Part shown: positions 1 through 8,511 of the stretch, in pieces
How the letters are laid out: each line of letters opens with the position of its first letter
Position numbering within the stretch: the stretch's first letter is position 1
Source: Clavibacter sp. A6099
GTDB taxonomy: Bacteria > Actinomycetota > Actinomycetes > Actinomycetales > Microbacteriaceae
Length of the DNA stretch: 64,000 bases
Assembly: GCF_021919125.1 (NCBI RefSeq)
Contig: NZ_CP083439.1
Coordinates: forward strand, 2,356,001-2,420,000
Reading direction: 5' to 3'
The notes under the pieces: generated by a model
Seen by the model: the letters and a program-made list of their open reading frames with translations, nothing else
The model's database searches: none
Told to the model about the DNA's origin: nothing
Program-made: the position numbers and the translations under genes

Positions 1-810
1 GACGAGCTGCTCGACGCCGTCCTCGGGGTCGCCCGGCAGGCGCTCGCCGCCCTGCCCGACGACGCCGAGCTCGTGGGCACGGGCCTCGCCGCCGCCGGTC
101 CGGTCGACGTGCCGCACGGCCTCGTCTCGCCGCTCAACGTGCCCGCCTGGCGGGACTACCCGCTGCGCGACCGCCTCGCCGAGCTCACCCCCGGCGTGCC
201 CACCACGCTGCAGATGGACGGCCTCGCCATCACGCTCGCCGAGCACTGGGTCGGCGCCGGCCGCGGCCACGACCACGTGATGGGCATGATCGTCTCCACC
301 GGGATCGGCGGCGGGCTCGTGCTCGGCGGCCGCACCGCCGCGGGATCGACGGGCAACGCCGGCCACATCGGCCACGTCGAGGTCGCCGGGTTCGACGACC
401 CGTGCACCTGCGGCGGGCAGGGGTGCGTCGAGGCCATCGCGTCGGGGCCGAAGAGCGTCGCCTGGGCGCGCGCGCAGGGCTGGACGGGATCCACCGGCGA
501 GCATCTGGCCGCCTCCTACCGGGACGGCGACGCGACGGCCGTCGCGGCCGTCCGGCGCGCGGGCCTCGCGATCGGCCGGGCCATCGCGTCCGCGAGCTCC
601 CTCGTGGACCTCGACGTCGTCGCGATCGGCGGCGGGTTCAGCCGCGTCACGCCCGACCTCTTCGACATGATCCGCGAGCCGATCGCGCTCCGCGAGCAGT
701 TCGGCTTCGTCACGAAGACGCGCGTCGTCCCCTCCGGCCTCTCGTCCGACGGCCCGATCATCGGCGCGGGCGCGCTCGTGCACCGCAGGGAGATGGTCCC
801 CAGCTTCTGA
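1..810 (+). CDS. ROK-family sugar kinase or regulator, 5' end outside window
   Basis: The reading frame is open from base 1 to the TGA ending at 810, so at least 269 residues are here and the N-terminus lies upstream. The C-terminal two thirds show the ROK signature: a glycine-rich GIGGGLVLGG stretch, the zinc-binding CTCGGQGCVE motif, and a late GGGF turn of the sugar-kinase/actin fold. ROK proteins are glucokinases, N-acetyl sugar kinases or xylose-repressor-type regulators. With the N-terminus missing I cannot see whether a DNA-binding helix-turn-helix precedes the kinase fold. It converges on the phosphoesterase gene at 881. The family is certain, the substrate unknown. Confidence 0.88.
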   Translation, partial: DELLDAVLGVARQALAALPDDAELVGTGLAAAGPVDVPHGLVSPLNVPAWRDYPLRDRLAELTPGVPTTLQMDGLAITLAEHWVGAGRGHDHVMGMIVSTGIGGGLVLGGRTAAGSTGNAGHIGHVEVAGFDDPCTCGGQGCVEAIASGPKSVAWARAQGWTGSTGEHLAASYRDGDATAVAAVRRAGLAIGRAIASASSLVDLDVVAIGGGFSRVTPDLFDMIREPIALREQFGFVTKTRVVPSGLSSDGPIIGAGALVHRREMVPSF

Positions 811-818
811 CGGCGGCC

Positions 819-837
819 GTCGGGCGGATCCCCCGAC
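819..837. terminator. Short hairpin between convergent genes
   Basis: GTCGGG (819-824) and CCCGAC (832-837) form a 6-bp stem with a 7-base loop between the convergent ROK and PHP genes. There is no T-run, so it is a weak candidate for a shared terminator. Confidence 0.3.
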
Positions 838-880
838 CCCTCCCGACGACCGCCGCCCGGCCGCCGACCGCCGCCCGCCG

Positions 881-2482
881 CTAGGACAGCTCGGCGTAGA
901 GCGGGCTCGTGTAGAACCAGAGGTCCTTCCACGGGTCCGCGTCGCCCAGCACGTCGATCGCGGGGCCGGCGGGGTCGATCGCCTGGCCGAGGAAGCCCGG
1001 CTGCTGGCGCTTGCCGTCGGTGCCGCGGAGTCGCACGTAGAAGCGGTCGCCGGGCACGGTGATCTCCTGCGACAGGTGGTAGCCGCCCGGGATCGCCGTG
1101 AGGCGCGCCACCGGGAGCTGCGCGACCACGCGCGTCGCGGGCGCGGTCATGGAGTCGCGGTCGGCGGCGGGGCCGTCGATCCGGCCGACGATCACGTCCA
1201 CGCGCGCGAGCTCCGGCACGAAGCCGGCGCGGTTCGGGCGCGACGCCGTCATGATGTCGGCCGTCACCGTGACCCTGCGGTCGCGCTTGCCGATGAGCGT
1301 CCCGCCGAGCGGGACGGTGCGGCCGCGCTCGAGGACGAGGCGCGCGTCGATCGAGTCGACGAGGCCGCCGTGGTCCACCCACACGCGGCCGGCGCGGATC
1401 GCGTCGAGCACGGAGGTGTGGTCCTGGCGGACCGCGCCCACGTGCGTGCGGCTGTAGTGGCCAGGCCAGAAGTCGTTCTCGTCGGTGTCCACGCCGCCGC
1501 GGTAGACGGGATCCACCATGCGGCCGTCGCGGTCGTAGTCGCTGCCCGGGCCGACCTCGGTGGTGTCGAGGTAGACGTTGTGGCTGTCGCTCGTGGCCGT
1601 GACGACGAAGTGCCGCCCCTCGGCGAGCATCGAGTCCCAGACGCCGCCGACCGTCGCGGTGACCCAGTCGAAGCCGCCCCAGGTGCGGTATGACTCGGCC
1701 GGGTAGCCGGGGAACGAGTACGTGCCGCGGGAGTTGCCGTAGAGGCCGCGCCCGCCGGTCGTGCTGTGCGGGGACGGCAGACCGCCCGCCTGGTGGCCGG
1801 GCGCGCCCTCCATGCCGAGGACCACGCGCGGGCCCGCGTCCTGCCACGCCCGCAGCTCGTGCGGCGAGTCGATGCCCTGGCGCGACGGGTGGTTGGGGAG
1901 CATCACGGCGTCCTTCACGCGGCGCGAGGCGACGGCCTGGTCGAGGAAGCGGATCCCCTCGAGCGCGAGCGCCTCGTTCGCCGGGGTGCCGTCGCGCGTG
2001 CCCTTCACACGGGCGTCCCAGCGGTCCTCGATCTCCCTGAGGACGCCGACCGCGTCGCCCTGCGGGTGCACGAACACGGTCGCGTGCTCGGCGCCCGGGA
2101 TGTTCCACTCGAGGCCGTGGAAGATCACGATGTCGGAGCCGAACTCCTTCCGCGCCTCCTCGATGAACGGCACGATCGCATCGACGCTGCCCTTCGTGGA
2201 GTGGGCCGTGTTGCCGTGGTCGGTGAGCACGATCCACTGCACGCCGTTGGCGACGGCCTGGCGGATGTGGTCGCGGACGCGGTACTTGCCGTCGTTGCTG
2301 AAGAGCGTGTGGACGTGGTGGTCGCCCTCGAGCCAGAGGTAGCCGCCGACCTTCGCGGGCGCACCGGCGGCGCGGGCGGCGGGTGCGGGTCCGAGAGCGG
2401 CGATGGCGGCGCCGGCTCCGACCACCGCACCGGTCTGGAGCAAGCCCCTGCGGCTCACCGTCGTGCGTGCGTCGTTCGTCAT
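881..2482 (-). CDS. Tat-exported PHP-domain phosphoesterase
   Basis: The product has 533 residues. The ATG at 2480-2482 is preceded by a good ribosome site, CGGAGGAC, and opens a twin-arginine signal (SRRGLLQTG, then a long Ala/Gly hydrophobic stretch ending near ARAAG, about residues 10-40). The mature part begins with the PHP metal-site pattern DHHVH and, 35 residues on, LTDHGN; later histidines (GLEW, PNHPSRQG, SDSHN) complete a likely multi-metal site. PHP proteins hydrolyse phosphoesters. This one should act outside the membrane, since Tat carries folded, often metal-loaded proteins. A much longer reading frame running upstream to about 4522 crosses other genes and is not real. The substrate is unknown. 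Confidence 0.88.
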   Translation of the reverse strand: MTNDARTTVSRRGLLQTGAVVGAGAAIAALGPAPAARAAGAPAKVGGYLWLEGDHHVHTLFSNDGKYRVRDHIRQAVANGVQWIVLTDHGNTAHSTKGSVDAIVPFIEEARKEFGSDIVIFHGLEWNIPGAEHATVFVHPQGDAVGVLREIEDRWDARVKGTRDGTPANEALALEGIRFLDQAVASRRVKDAVMLPNHPSRQGIDSPHELRAWQDAGPRVVLGMEGAPGHQAGGLPSPHSTTGGRGLYGNSRGTYSFPGYPAESYRTWGGFDWVTATVGGVWDSMLAEGRHFVVTATSDSHNVYLDTTEVGPGSDYDRDGRMVDPVYRGGVDTDENDFWPGHYSRTHVGAVRQDHTSVLDAIRAGRVWVDHGGLVDSIDARLVLERGRTVPLGGTLIGKRDRRVTVTADIMTASRPNRAGFVPELARVDVIVGRIDGPAADRDSMTAPATRVVAQLPVARLTAIPGGYHLSQEITVPGDRFYVRLRGTDGKRQQPGFLGQAIDPAGPAIDVLGDADPWKDLWFYTSPLYAELS

Positions 2483-2589
2483 CCGTGTCCTCCGTGTCGC
2501 CGTGCGCGTGGATTTCCCACGGTGCCGAATCAATGCGACGGGCGGTGGACCCGGGATGGACGGCGGGCTGTCGGGAGGTGAACGGAGCG

Positions 2590-2625
2590 CGCGTCGGGGC
2601 GCGCGATGCCGGGCGACCCGACGCG
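2590..2625 (-). terminator. Hairpin terminator candidate after the MFS gene
   Basis: CGCGTCGGG (2590-2598) pairs perfectly with CCCGACGCG (2617-2625), leaving an 18-base GC-rich loop. It starts 12 bases past the stop of the MFS gene. No T-run follows. The rest of the 155-base gap (2483-2637) carries the leader of the phosphoesterase gene; I see no clear promoter boxes in it. Confidence 0.5.
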
Positions 2626-2637
2626 ATCCGTGGGGCG

Positions 2638-3903
2638 TCAGCCCTCGCGCGCGGACTCGCGGGGCGCGCGGTCCCAGGTGTCCTCGAGCATGCGCGGCCG
2701 GGCGAGGTAGAAGCCCGACGCGGACGCGACGGCGACCATCGCGAACAGCATGAGCAGCGGGACGGTCCAGCCGCCGGACAGCTCGTGCAGCACGCCGAAC
2801 AGCAGGGGTCCGATCGCGCCGATCGAGTAGCCGATGCCCTGGACGAAGCCGCTCAGGGCCACCACTCCCCCGTGCGTGCGGGTGCGGAGGTTGATGAGCA
2901 CGAAGACCAGCGGGAACAGCAGCGGGCCGGATCCGGCGGCCGCCACCCACAGGAGCGGCGCGGCGGCGGGTGCGACCAGGAGGCCGACGTAGCCGACGAC
3001 GAAGAAGAGCACGCCGACCTGGATCAGGATGCCGACGTTCCTCATGCGCGCCGCGAGGATCGGCATGACGATGGCCGCAGGCAGCCCCATGAACCCGAAC
3101 ACGGCGAGCAGAGCGCCCGACGCGACGGGCGTCTGCCCCGCGGTGTCCTGCAGGAGGGCGGGCAGCCACGCGAACATGGCGTACGCGTTGAACGACGACG
3201 CGGCCTGGATCCCGACGAGCGCCCACGCGACCGGCGAGCGGAACACGCGGCCGGTGACGGCGGCGGGCGCCTCCTCCACCTGGTCGCGCGCGGCCGCGGC
3301 GGCGCGCTCGCGCCGGGTGTCGCGGCGGTGGTTCACCAGCAGCGCGATCCACGGCACCAGCGCGACGACCGCGATCGCGGCCCAGGCGCCGATCGCCACG
3401 CGCCAGCCCGCGCTGTCGGCCAGGGGCGCCGCGACGAGCGACGGGACGCCCGTGCTGATCGACAGCATCACGGTGGTGAGGGAGGTGAGCGGCCCGATCC
3501 GGCCGGGGAAGTACTTCTTCACGAGCGGCGGCAGGAGCACGTTGCCGAGGCCCATGCCCGCGAGCGACAGGATCGTGCCGACGCCGAAGACGACCACGGT
3601 GCCGGATCCGGCGCGCAGCAGGTGCCCGAGCACCATGGCCACGAGGCCCACCACCACGGTGAGCTCGAGGCCGAGGCGGCGCGAGATCGCGGGCGCGAGC
3701 AGGCCGAAGAGCGCGAAGCAGACGGGTGGCAGGGCGCCGAGCACGCCGATCGAGACGCTGTCGAGCGGCACGTCGCGGCCGATCTCGTCGACGATCGGCG
3801 AGAAGACGGCCACGGCCGTGCGGAGGTTCAGGGCGACCAGCACGATGCCGACCAGGGCGAGGAGCGCGCCCGCGCGGGGAGCTGCGGGAGTCGTCGTCAC
3901 CAC
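2638..3903 (-). CDS. MFS transporter, CynX/NimT-like
   Basis: 421 residues, almost entirely hydrophobic, with about 12 membrane helices and a basic central loop (RRDTRRERAAAAARD) between helices 6 and 7, as in the major facilitator superfamily. The N-terminal pattern VALNLRTAVAVFSPI resembles the CynX/NimT group (cyanate or nitroimidazole transport proteins), but the substrate cannot be read from sequence. Two tandem GTG codons (3903, 3900) could start it. A TAGAAT box (3907-3912) ends 6 bases before the second, so a leaderless start at 3900 is likely. It diverges from the gene at 3938. Confidence 0.87.
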   Translation of the reverse strand: MVTTTPAAPRAGALLALVGIVLVALNLRTAVAVFSPIVDEIGRDVPLDSVSIGVLGALPPVCFALFGLLAPAISRRLGLELTVVVGLVAMVLGHLLRAGSGTVVVFGVGTILSLAGMGLGNVLLPPLVKKYFPGRIGPLTSLTTVMLSISTGVPSLVAAPLADSAGWRVAIGAWAAIAVVALVPWIALLVNHRRDTRRERAAAAARDQVEEAPAAVTGRVFRSPVAWALVGIQAASSFNAYAMFAWLPALLQDTAGQTPVASGALLAVFGFMGLPAAIVMPILAARMRNVGILIQVGVLFFVVGYVGLLVAPAAAPLLWVAAAGSGPLLFPLVFVLINLRTRTHGGVVALSGFVQGIGYSIGAIGPLLFGVLHELSGGWTVPLLMLFAMVAVASASGFYLARPRMLEDTWDRAPRESAREG

Positions 3904-3906
3904 CAG

Positions 3907-3912
3907 ATTCTA
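3907..3912 (-). promoter_or_regulatory. -10 box TAGAAT, leaderless start of MFS gene
   Basis: Minus-strand TAGAAT ends 3 bases before GTG 3903 and 6 before GTG 3900. The spacing favours GTG 3900 as the leaderless start. Confidence 0.5.
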
Positions 3913-3924
3913 CGGCGGCCGGAA

Positions 3925-3930
3925 TAGGCT
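3925..3930 (+). promoter_or_regulatory. -10 box TAGGCT, leaderless start of gene at 3938
   Basis: TAGGCT ends 7 bases before ATG 3938, with no Shine-Dalgarno in between. This predicts transcription starting at or next to the A of ATG. Confidence 0.55.
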
Positions 3931-3937
3931 CTCGGCC

Positions 3938-4624
3938 ATGAGCGAGATCTCCCGGCACCTGCCCCTCAGCCAGCGCGCGTCCGAGCCCGAGGCGAAGGTG
4001 ACCGGGATCTGGAGCGCGGAGATCGCGGACGTCCTCGACCGCACCGCCGACCTCCTCGCGTCCCTCGACGCCGACGGCTGGGAGGCCGCGAGCATGTGCG
4101 ACGGCTGGACCGTCCGCGACGTCGCCGGCCACATCGTCTGGCGGGTCGGCGCGAGCAACGCCGCCATGGTGCGCACGGCCGTGGGGTCGATGCGCCGCCG
4201 CCCGCACCTCAACCCCATGCACGTGATGGACGAACTCAGCGCCGACGAGGCCGCCCGCTCCCCCGAGGACCTCGTCGCCCGGATCCGCGCCATCGCCGCC
4301 GACAAGCGCGCCGGGAAGGGCCGGAAGCGCCTGCCGGAGCTGCTCGAGGTGGTCGTGCACGCCTTCGACATCGCGCACGCGCTGAAGGCGGACCTCGAGC
4401 TCGACCACCGCGCGACCGGCGCCGTCGCCGTGGCGCGCGCCGCGATCGCGCCCGCGCAGATCCGCGGGGTGCTGCGGGCGCGCACGCTGCGCGCGTCGGA
4501 CGCCGGCTGGAGCGTGGGCCACGGTCCCGTGATCGAGGCGACCGCGTCGACGCTCGTCATGTACCTCTTCGGCCGCACGCCCCGCCCCGAGGGCGACGCG
4601 GCGCGGCCCGCGGGCGACGCCTAG
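3938..4624 (+). CDS. Maleylpyruvate isomerase-family (DinB-fold) mycothiol-dependent protein
   Basis: 228 residues. The first half carries the MDMPI N-terminal pattern: a helix ending DGWTVRDVAGHIVWR, whose His is a likely metal ligand, with further histidines around VVHAFDIAHAL. Members of this DinB-like four-helix fold are metal enzymes that often use mycothiol as cofactor, such as maleylpyruvate isomerase. Most paralogues, this one included, have no known substrate. A mycothiol-synthesis gene (mshB-like, 51185) lies in the same window, so the cofactor should be available. ATG 3938 is chosen because a -10 box sits 7 bases upstream. The 3' end overlaps the convergent ribF by 4 bases. Confidence 0.82.
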   Translation: MSEISRHLPLSQRASEPEAKVTGIWSAEIADVLDRTADLLASLDADGWEAASMCDGWTVRDVAGHIVWRVGASNAAMVRTAVGSMRRRPHLNPMHVMDELSADEAARSPEDLVARIRAIAADKRAGKGRKRLPELLEVVVHAFDIAHALKADLELDHRATGAVAVARAAIAPAQIRGVLRARTLRASDAGWSVGHGPVIEATASTLVMYLFGRTPRPEGDAARPAGDA

Positions 4625-5553
4625 ATCCCGAGCACCCCGCGCGTGCGCACCACGTCGTCCGTCATCTGCGCGATGAGCGGCTCGCGCCCCTCGTAGGCGA
4701 CCATGCCGCGGATCCGGGCGACGAACACGACCTCGACCTCGTGGTCGTAGAGGTCGAGCGTCTCATCGAGCACGAACGCCTCGACGACGCGCGGCCGGAC
4801 GCCCGCGAACGTCGGGTTGGTGCCGACCGAGATGGCGGAGGGGTACGTGCGGTCGCCGTCGCGCAGCCAGCCCGCGTAGACGCCGTCCGCGGGGATCAGA
4901 CCCTCGGCCTCCGGCGACAGGTTCGCGGTGGGGAAGCCGAGCTCGCGTCCGCGCTTCTCGCCGTGCACGACGACGCCCCGGACGGCGGGCGCTCGGCCGA
5001 GAAGCTCGGCGGCGGCCTCGACGTCGCCGCGGTCCATGAGGTCGCGGATCCACGTGGACGACACCTTGCGGCTGCCGTCGGGCATGACGTCGCCGACGAC
5101 GACCGTGCGGAAGCCGTGCCCCTCGCCGAGGCGCGTGAGCGTGGCCGCGTCGCCCGCGCCCTGCGCGCCGAAGCGGAAGTCCTCGCCCACGAGCACGACG
5201 CGCGCACCGAGGGCGTCGACCAGCACCGTGCGCACGAACTCCTCCGGGCTCAGCCGCTGGAGGCGCTCGTCGAACGGGAGCATGAGGGTCGCGTCGACGC
5301 CGAGCTCCGCGAGCAGCTCGATCTTCTGCCGGTTGCTCACGAGGCTCTGCGGCCGCGCCGCGGGCGCGAGGAGCGCGGCGGGGTGGCGGTCGAACGTGAC
5401 GACGGCGGACGACAGGCCCTCGTCGGACGCGATGCCGAGGAGGCGACGGATCACCGCGCGGTGACCCGCGTGGACGCCGTCGAACTTGCCGATGGTGACG
5501 GCGCTCGGCCCGAAGCCGCCCGGCACGTCGGCCGGGTCGTGGACGACGAGCAC
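4621..5553 (-). CDS. ribF: Bifunctional riboflavin kinase / FAD synthetase
   Basis: 310 residues. The N-terminal FAD-synthetase (nucleotidyltransferase) domain shows TIGKFDGVHAGH near residues 18-29 and VSSTWIRDLM near 160; the C-terminal riboflavin kinase domain shows GRELGFPTANL and SVGTNPTF. It phosphorylates riboflavin to FMN and adenylates FMN to FAD in the cytoplasm. The GTG at 5551-5553 gives the usual start just before the first beta strand (VLVVHD) and lies 2 bases after the stop of the upstream membrane-protein gene, so the two are probably cotranscribed. Length and motifs are normal. Confidence 0.96.
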   Translation of the reverse strand: MLVVHDPADVPGGFGPSAVTIGKFDGVHAGHRAVIRRLLGIASDEGLSSAVVTFDRHPAALLAPAARPQSLVSNRQKIELLAELGVDATLMLPFDERLQRLSPEEFVRTVLVDALGARVVLVGEDFRFGAQGAGDAATLTRLGEGHGFRTVVVGDVMPDGSRKVSSTWIRDLMDRGDVEAAAELLGRAPAVRGVVVHGEKRGRELGFPTANLSPEAEGLIPADGVYAGWLRDGDRTYPSAISVGTNPTFAGVRPRVVEAFVLDETLDLYDHEVEVVFVARIRGMVAYEGREPLIAQMTDDVVRTRGVLGI

Positions 5554-5555
5554 GG

Positions 5556-6017
5556 TCAGCGGTCCCCGCGCACGGGGCGCTCGTCCACGGCGCTCACGCG
5601 GGAGCGGCCCCCGCTGCGGAGCCACCACAGGCCGAGCACCGGCAGCACGAGCGGGATGAAGACGTAGCCGTATCCGTAGACCGACCACACGCTGTCGTGC
5701 GGGAAGAGCTGCGAGTCGACGAGGCTCAGCGTGCCGACGACGAGCACACCGACGAGCTCGAACGCGATGGTGGCGAACGCGATCCGGTACCAGCGCCGGG
5801 CGGCCTCCGAGGTGCGCGCCGGCGCGACCAGGGCGACGGTCGCGACGATGTAGACCACGGCGGCGAGCGCGGAGAGCGCGTAGGCGACGGGCGCCTCGTC
5901 GAACTTGGTGAGGATCTGCGTGACCGATCGGCCCGTCGCGGCGAGGGCGAGCAGCCCGTAGAAGAAGACCAGGACCCGTCCGAGACCGGTCATGCGCGAG
6001 GTACGGGAGTCAGTCAT
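5556..6017 (-). CDS. Four-helix membrane protein of unknown function
   Basis: 153 residues with four clear hydrophobic segments (about 11-28, 44-64, 78-100 and 115-134) and short charged ends. I recognise no catalytic motif. It resembles small conserved membrane proteins common beside ribF/truB in actinobacteria, and the 2-base gap to ribF suggests one transcript. A GATAAT box stands 10 bases before the ATG, so the message may have almost no leader. Function unknown. Confidence 0.78.
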   Translation of the reverse strand: MTDSRTSRMTGLGRVLVFFYGLLALAATGRSVTQILTKFDEAPVAYALSALAAVVYIVATVALVAPARTSEAARRWYRIAFATIAFELVGVLVVGTLSLVDSQLFPHDSVWSVYGYGYVFIPLVLPVLGLWWLRSGGRSRVSAVDERPVRGDR

Positions 6018-6027
6018 GGCACCTGCG

Positions 6028-6033
6028 ATTATC
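6028..6033 (-). promoter_or_regulatory. -10 box GATAAT before the membrane-protein/ribF pair
   Basis: Minus-strand GATAAT, close to the consensus TATAAT, ends 10 bases before the ATG at 6017. A GTGACC about 19 bases further up could be a loose -35. The message would have a leader of only a few bases. Confidence 0.5.
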
Positions 6034-6055
6034 CCCTACCCGAGGGAGAGGGCGG

Positions 6056-6424
6056 TCACGCGGACTGCACGTTCCAGATGACGTCCATCCGGTAGACCAT
6101 GATCGCGATGGCGAGGCACGAGGCCCCCAGGATGATCGTGCTCCAGCGGGTGCGCTCGACCAGCGCCCAGAAGACGGCGAGCGGCGGGATCAGCAAGCCG
6201 CTCAGCAGGTAGGCGTAGAACTCGATGAGGCTGCCCGACGGCGGGTCGCCGACCGCGGGCGCGACGATCGCGATGACGAGCTGGACCACGAGCAGCACCT
6301 CGACGAGCGCGGTCGGGAGCACCGTGAGGTCGCTCGGCTTCCGCCCGATCGCGCCGACGACGAGGCACAGCACGCCCGCGACGACCGCGACGGCGATCTG
6401 CGCGACCGTGAACCAGCCGATCAC
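6056..6424 (-). CDS. Small four-helix membrane protein of unknown function
   Basis: 122 residues with four hydrophobic segments: VAQIAVAVVAGVLCLVV, LVEVLLVVQLVIAIV, YAYLLSGLLIPPLAVF and TIILGASCLAIAIMVY. No enzymatic motif. The GTG start (6422-6424) overlaps the truB stop by 3 bases (GTGA junction), so translation is probably coupled to truB. The final residues VIWNVQSA follow the last helix directly. Function unknown; it may be a partner of the similar-sized protein encoded at 5556. Confidence 0.78.
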   Translation of the reverse strand: MIGWFTVAQIAVAVVAGVLCLVVGAIGRKPSDLTVLPTALVEVLLVVQLVIAIVAPAVGDPPSGSLIEFYAYLLSGLLIPPLAVFWALVERTRWSTIILGASCLAIAIMVYRMDVIWNVQSA

Positions 6425-7380
6425 GACGCGCCCCGGTCGTCGGCCGGGAAGTTGACGATGGACGTGCCGGTGCGACCGCGGAAGCCGACCAGCCCCACGA
6501 GCCGGCCGTCGGGCGCGACCGCGGCGAGCGGATCCTCCGTCGGCGCCTCGTCGGGCGTCGTGAGCTTCTTGCCGTGCCCGAGGTCGACGGCCTCCTGCTC
6601 GGTGAGGTGCAGCACGTCGAAGAGGCGCGCGGCGGCGTCGGCCGGCGGGATGAGGCGGTCGGCGACGACCATCTCGTCGATCGGCACCGCGTCGTCGACG
6701 TGGAAGGGGCCGACGCGCGTGCGGCGGAGCGCGGTGAGGTGCCCGCCGACGCCGAGCGCGCGCCCGAGGTCGCGCGCGAGCGCCCGCACGTAGGTGCCGG
6801 ACGAGCAGGTGATGCGCACGTCGAGGTCGAGCTGCGCGCCGTCCTCCTCGCCCTCCTCGGGCTCCACCGCGTCGAAGCGCAGCACGTCGAACGCGGAGAC
6901 GGTGACCTCGCGCGCGGCGAGCTCGACGTCCTCGCCGGCGCGGACGCGGGCGTAGGCGCGCTTGCCGTCGACCTTGATGGCGCTCACGGCGCTCGGCACC
7001 TGCGAGATCGTGCCGCGGAGGTCGGCGACGGCGCGCTCCACGTCGGCGACGGCGAGGTCGCGGATCCGCCCGGGCTCGGCACGCGAGACGACCTCGCCCT
7101 CGCGGTCGTCGGTCGTGGTGGCGCGGCCGAGGCGGATGGTCGCCAGGTACTCCTTGTCGAGGCCGACGAGGTGGGTGAGCAGGCGCGTGGAGCTGTTGAC
7201 GCCGAGGATCATGAGGCCGGTCGCCATCGGGTCGAGCGTGCCCGCGTGCCCGACCTTGCGGGTGCCGGCGAGGCGGCGCGTGCGGGCGACGAGGTCGTGG
7301 CTGGTCCACTCGCCGCGCTTGTCGATGAGGAGCAGGCCGCTCGCGGTCGAGGGCGCGGCGCGGGGGGTCGGGGTTTCCAT
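6421..7380 (-). CDS. truB: tRNA pseudouridine(55) synthase
   Basis: 319 residues. The TruB catalytic motif AGTLDPMATGLM carries the nucleophilic Asp50, and the family's conserved start LLLIDKRGEWTSHDLV is intact. The motifs VDGKRAYARVRAGE and SSGTYVRALARDLG, then a C-terminal PUA-like part, follow in the normal order. It makes the universal pseudouridine-55 of the tRNA T-loop. It heads a minus-strand group with a small membrane protein. In many actinobacteria truB follows rbfA; here rbfA lies 2.7 kb away with three unrelated genes between. Confidence 0.96.
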   Translation of the reverse strand: METPTPRAAPSTASGLLLIDKRGEWTSHDLVARTRRLAGTRKVGHAGTLDPMATGLMILGVNSSTRLLTHLVGLDKEYLATIRLGRATTTDDREGEVVSRAEPGRIRDLAVADVERAVADLRGTISQVPSAVSAIKVDGKRAYARVRAGEDVELAAREVTVSAFDVLRFDAVEPEEGEEDGAQLDLDVRITCSSGTYVRALARDLGRALGVGGHLTALRRTRVGPFHVDDAVPIDEMVVADRLIPPADAAARLFDVLHLTEQEAVDLGHGKKLTTPDEAPTEDPLAAVAPDGRLVGLVGFRGRTGTSIVNFPADDRGAS

Positions 7381-7438
7381 GGCCCCACCATCATGCCGTG
7401 CCCGGCGGTGCCCCCGGCTCCCTCGGATCCGCCCGGCT

Positions 7439-7444
7439 TAGGAT
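7439..7444 (+). promoter_or_regulatory. -10 box TAGGAT before the ketopantoate reductase-like gene
   Basis: TAGGAT ends 22 bases before GTG 7467. Between them lies an unusually strong purine ribosome site (AGGAGGCGGAGGAGGA), so this transcript has a short conventional leader, unlike many neighbours. Confidence 0.45.
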
Positions 7445-7466
7445 CGGAGGAGGCGGAGGAGGACGC

Positions 7467-8462
7467 GTGCGGATCGGTGTCTTGGGTGCTGGCGCGGTCG
7501 GCGGCACGCTCGCGGCGCTCCTCGAACGGGCCGGCCACGAGGTCGACGTCACCGCGCGCGGCCCGCATCTCCGGGCGATCCAGGACCGCGGCCTGCGCCT
7601 AGCCGGCGGCTACGGCGACCACGTGGCGCGCGTCGCGGCGGCCGAGCGGCTGGGCCGCCCGCCCGAGCTCGCGATCGTCGCCACCAAGATCGCCGACGCC
7701 CGCGACGCCATGGCGGAGAACGCGGGATGGCTCCGCGGCATCCCCGTGCTCGTCGTGCAGAACGGCCTCTCCGCGATCACGATGGGCGTCGAGTGCCTGC
7801 CGCGCTCGCAGGTCGTGGGTGGGCTCGCGCTCGCGGCGACGTCGCTCACCGAGCCCGGGCTCGTCACGGTCACGTCGCCCGCAGGCATGCAGATCGGCTC
7901 CGCGGACGGCCCGGGAGGCGACGGCGTCGCCCTCGTGCGCGACATGCTGGATCCCGTCATGCCGATCACGGTGGCCGGCGACTTCCGCGGCGCCCAGTGG
8001 ACCAAGCTCGTCATCAACGGGATCAACGCGGTGCCGGCCGTCACCGGCCTCAGCGTGCAGGCGGTCATCGCCGAGCCCGTGCTGCGGCGCATCGTCACGC
8101 GCGCCATGCAGGAGACCGTACGCACGGGCCTCGCGCGCGGCGTGACGTTCGGACGGCTCGGCGGGCTCACCCACCGCCGCCTGCGGCTGTTCGCGTCGCT
8201 GCCGCTCCCCCTGGCCGAGCGCCTGCCGGTGTCGCTCGCCCGGAACATGGGGCAGGTGCCGAACCCCGGGTCGACGCTGCAGAGCATCCGCCGCAACCGG
8301 CTGACCGAGGTGGACCATCTCAACGGGGCGGTCTCGGCCCTCGCGCCCGGCGCCGGGCAGGACGCGCGCGTCAACGCCGCGCTGGTGCAGCTCGTGCACG
8401 GCGTGGAGGCCAGCGGCCGCCACATCTCCCCCGCGGAGCTCGCCCGGCTCGTGCCGCGCTGA
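7467..8462 (+). CDS. Ketopantoate reductase (PanE/ApbA) family dehydrogenase
   Basis: 331 residues. The start is the GTG at 7467, behind a very strong AGGAGG-type ribosome site; it gives the N-terminal Rossmann motif GVLGAGAVGGTLA. The catalytic-domain signature KLVINGINAVPAVTG (Lys and Asn of the PanE family) lies near residues 180-195, and TEVDHLNG near 292 matches the conserved E-x-D-x-x-N pattern. The family reduces 2-dehydropantoate to pantoate with NADPH, in coenzyme A synthesis, but includes many paralogues with other substrates. It stands alone, so I do not assign panE. Confidence 0.85.
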   Translation: MRIGVLGAGAVGGTLAALLERAGHEVDVTARGPHLRAIQDRGLRLAGGYGDHVARVAAAERLGRPPELAIVATKIADARDAMAENAGWLRGIPVLVVQNGLSAITMGVECLPRSQVVGGLALAATSLTEPGLVTVTSPAGMQIGSADGPGGDGVALVRDMLDPVMPITVAGDFRGAQWTKLVINGINAVPAVTGLSVQAVIAEPVLRRIVTRAMQETVRTGLARGVTFGRLGGLTHRRLRLFASLPLPLAERLPVSLARNMGQVPNPGSTLQSIRRNRLTEVDHLNGAVSALAPGAGQDARVNAALVQLVHGVEASGRHISPAELARLVPR

Positions 8463-8467
8463 TCCCC

Positions 8468-8502
8468 GCGTCCGGTCTGATGCCGGATGAGCGGCCGGAC
8501 GC
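8468..8502. terminator. Hairpin between convergent genes
   Basis: GCGTCCGG (8468-8475) and CCGGACGC (8495-8502) form a perfect 8-bp stem around a 19-base loop, between the stops of the convergent genes at 8462 and 8512. Probably a two-way terminator. Confidence 0.5.
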
Positions 8503-8511
8503 CGGGAGGCC

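Noticed and set aside
881-4522. A single 1213-codon minus frame apparently fusing several proteins
   Set aside because: Only the part below 2482 has protein-like sequence (Tat signal plus PHP domain). The upstream part runs through the MFS and isomerase-like genes in a non-coding frame.
4621-5688. Longer ribF start at 5688
   Set aside because: The extra 45 residues are Arg/Pro-rich and overlap the upstream membrane-protein gene; GTG 5553 gives the family start.
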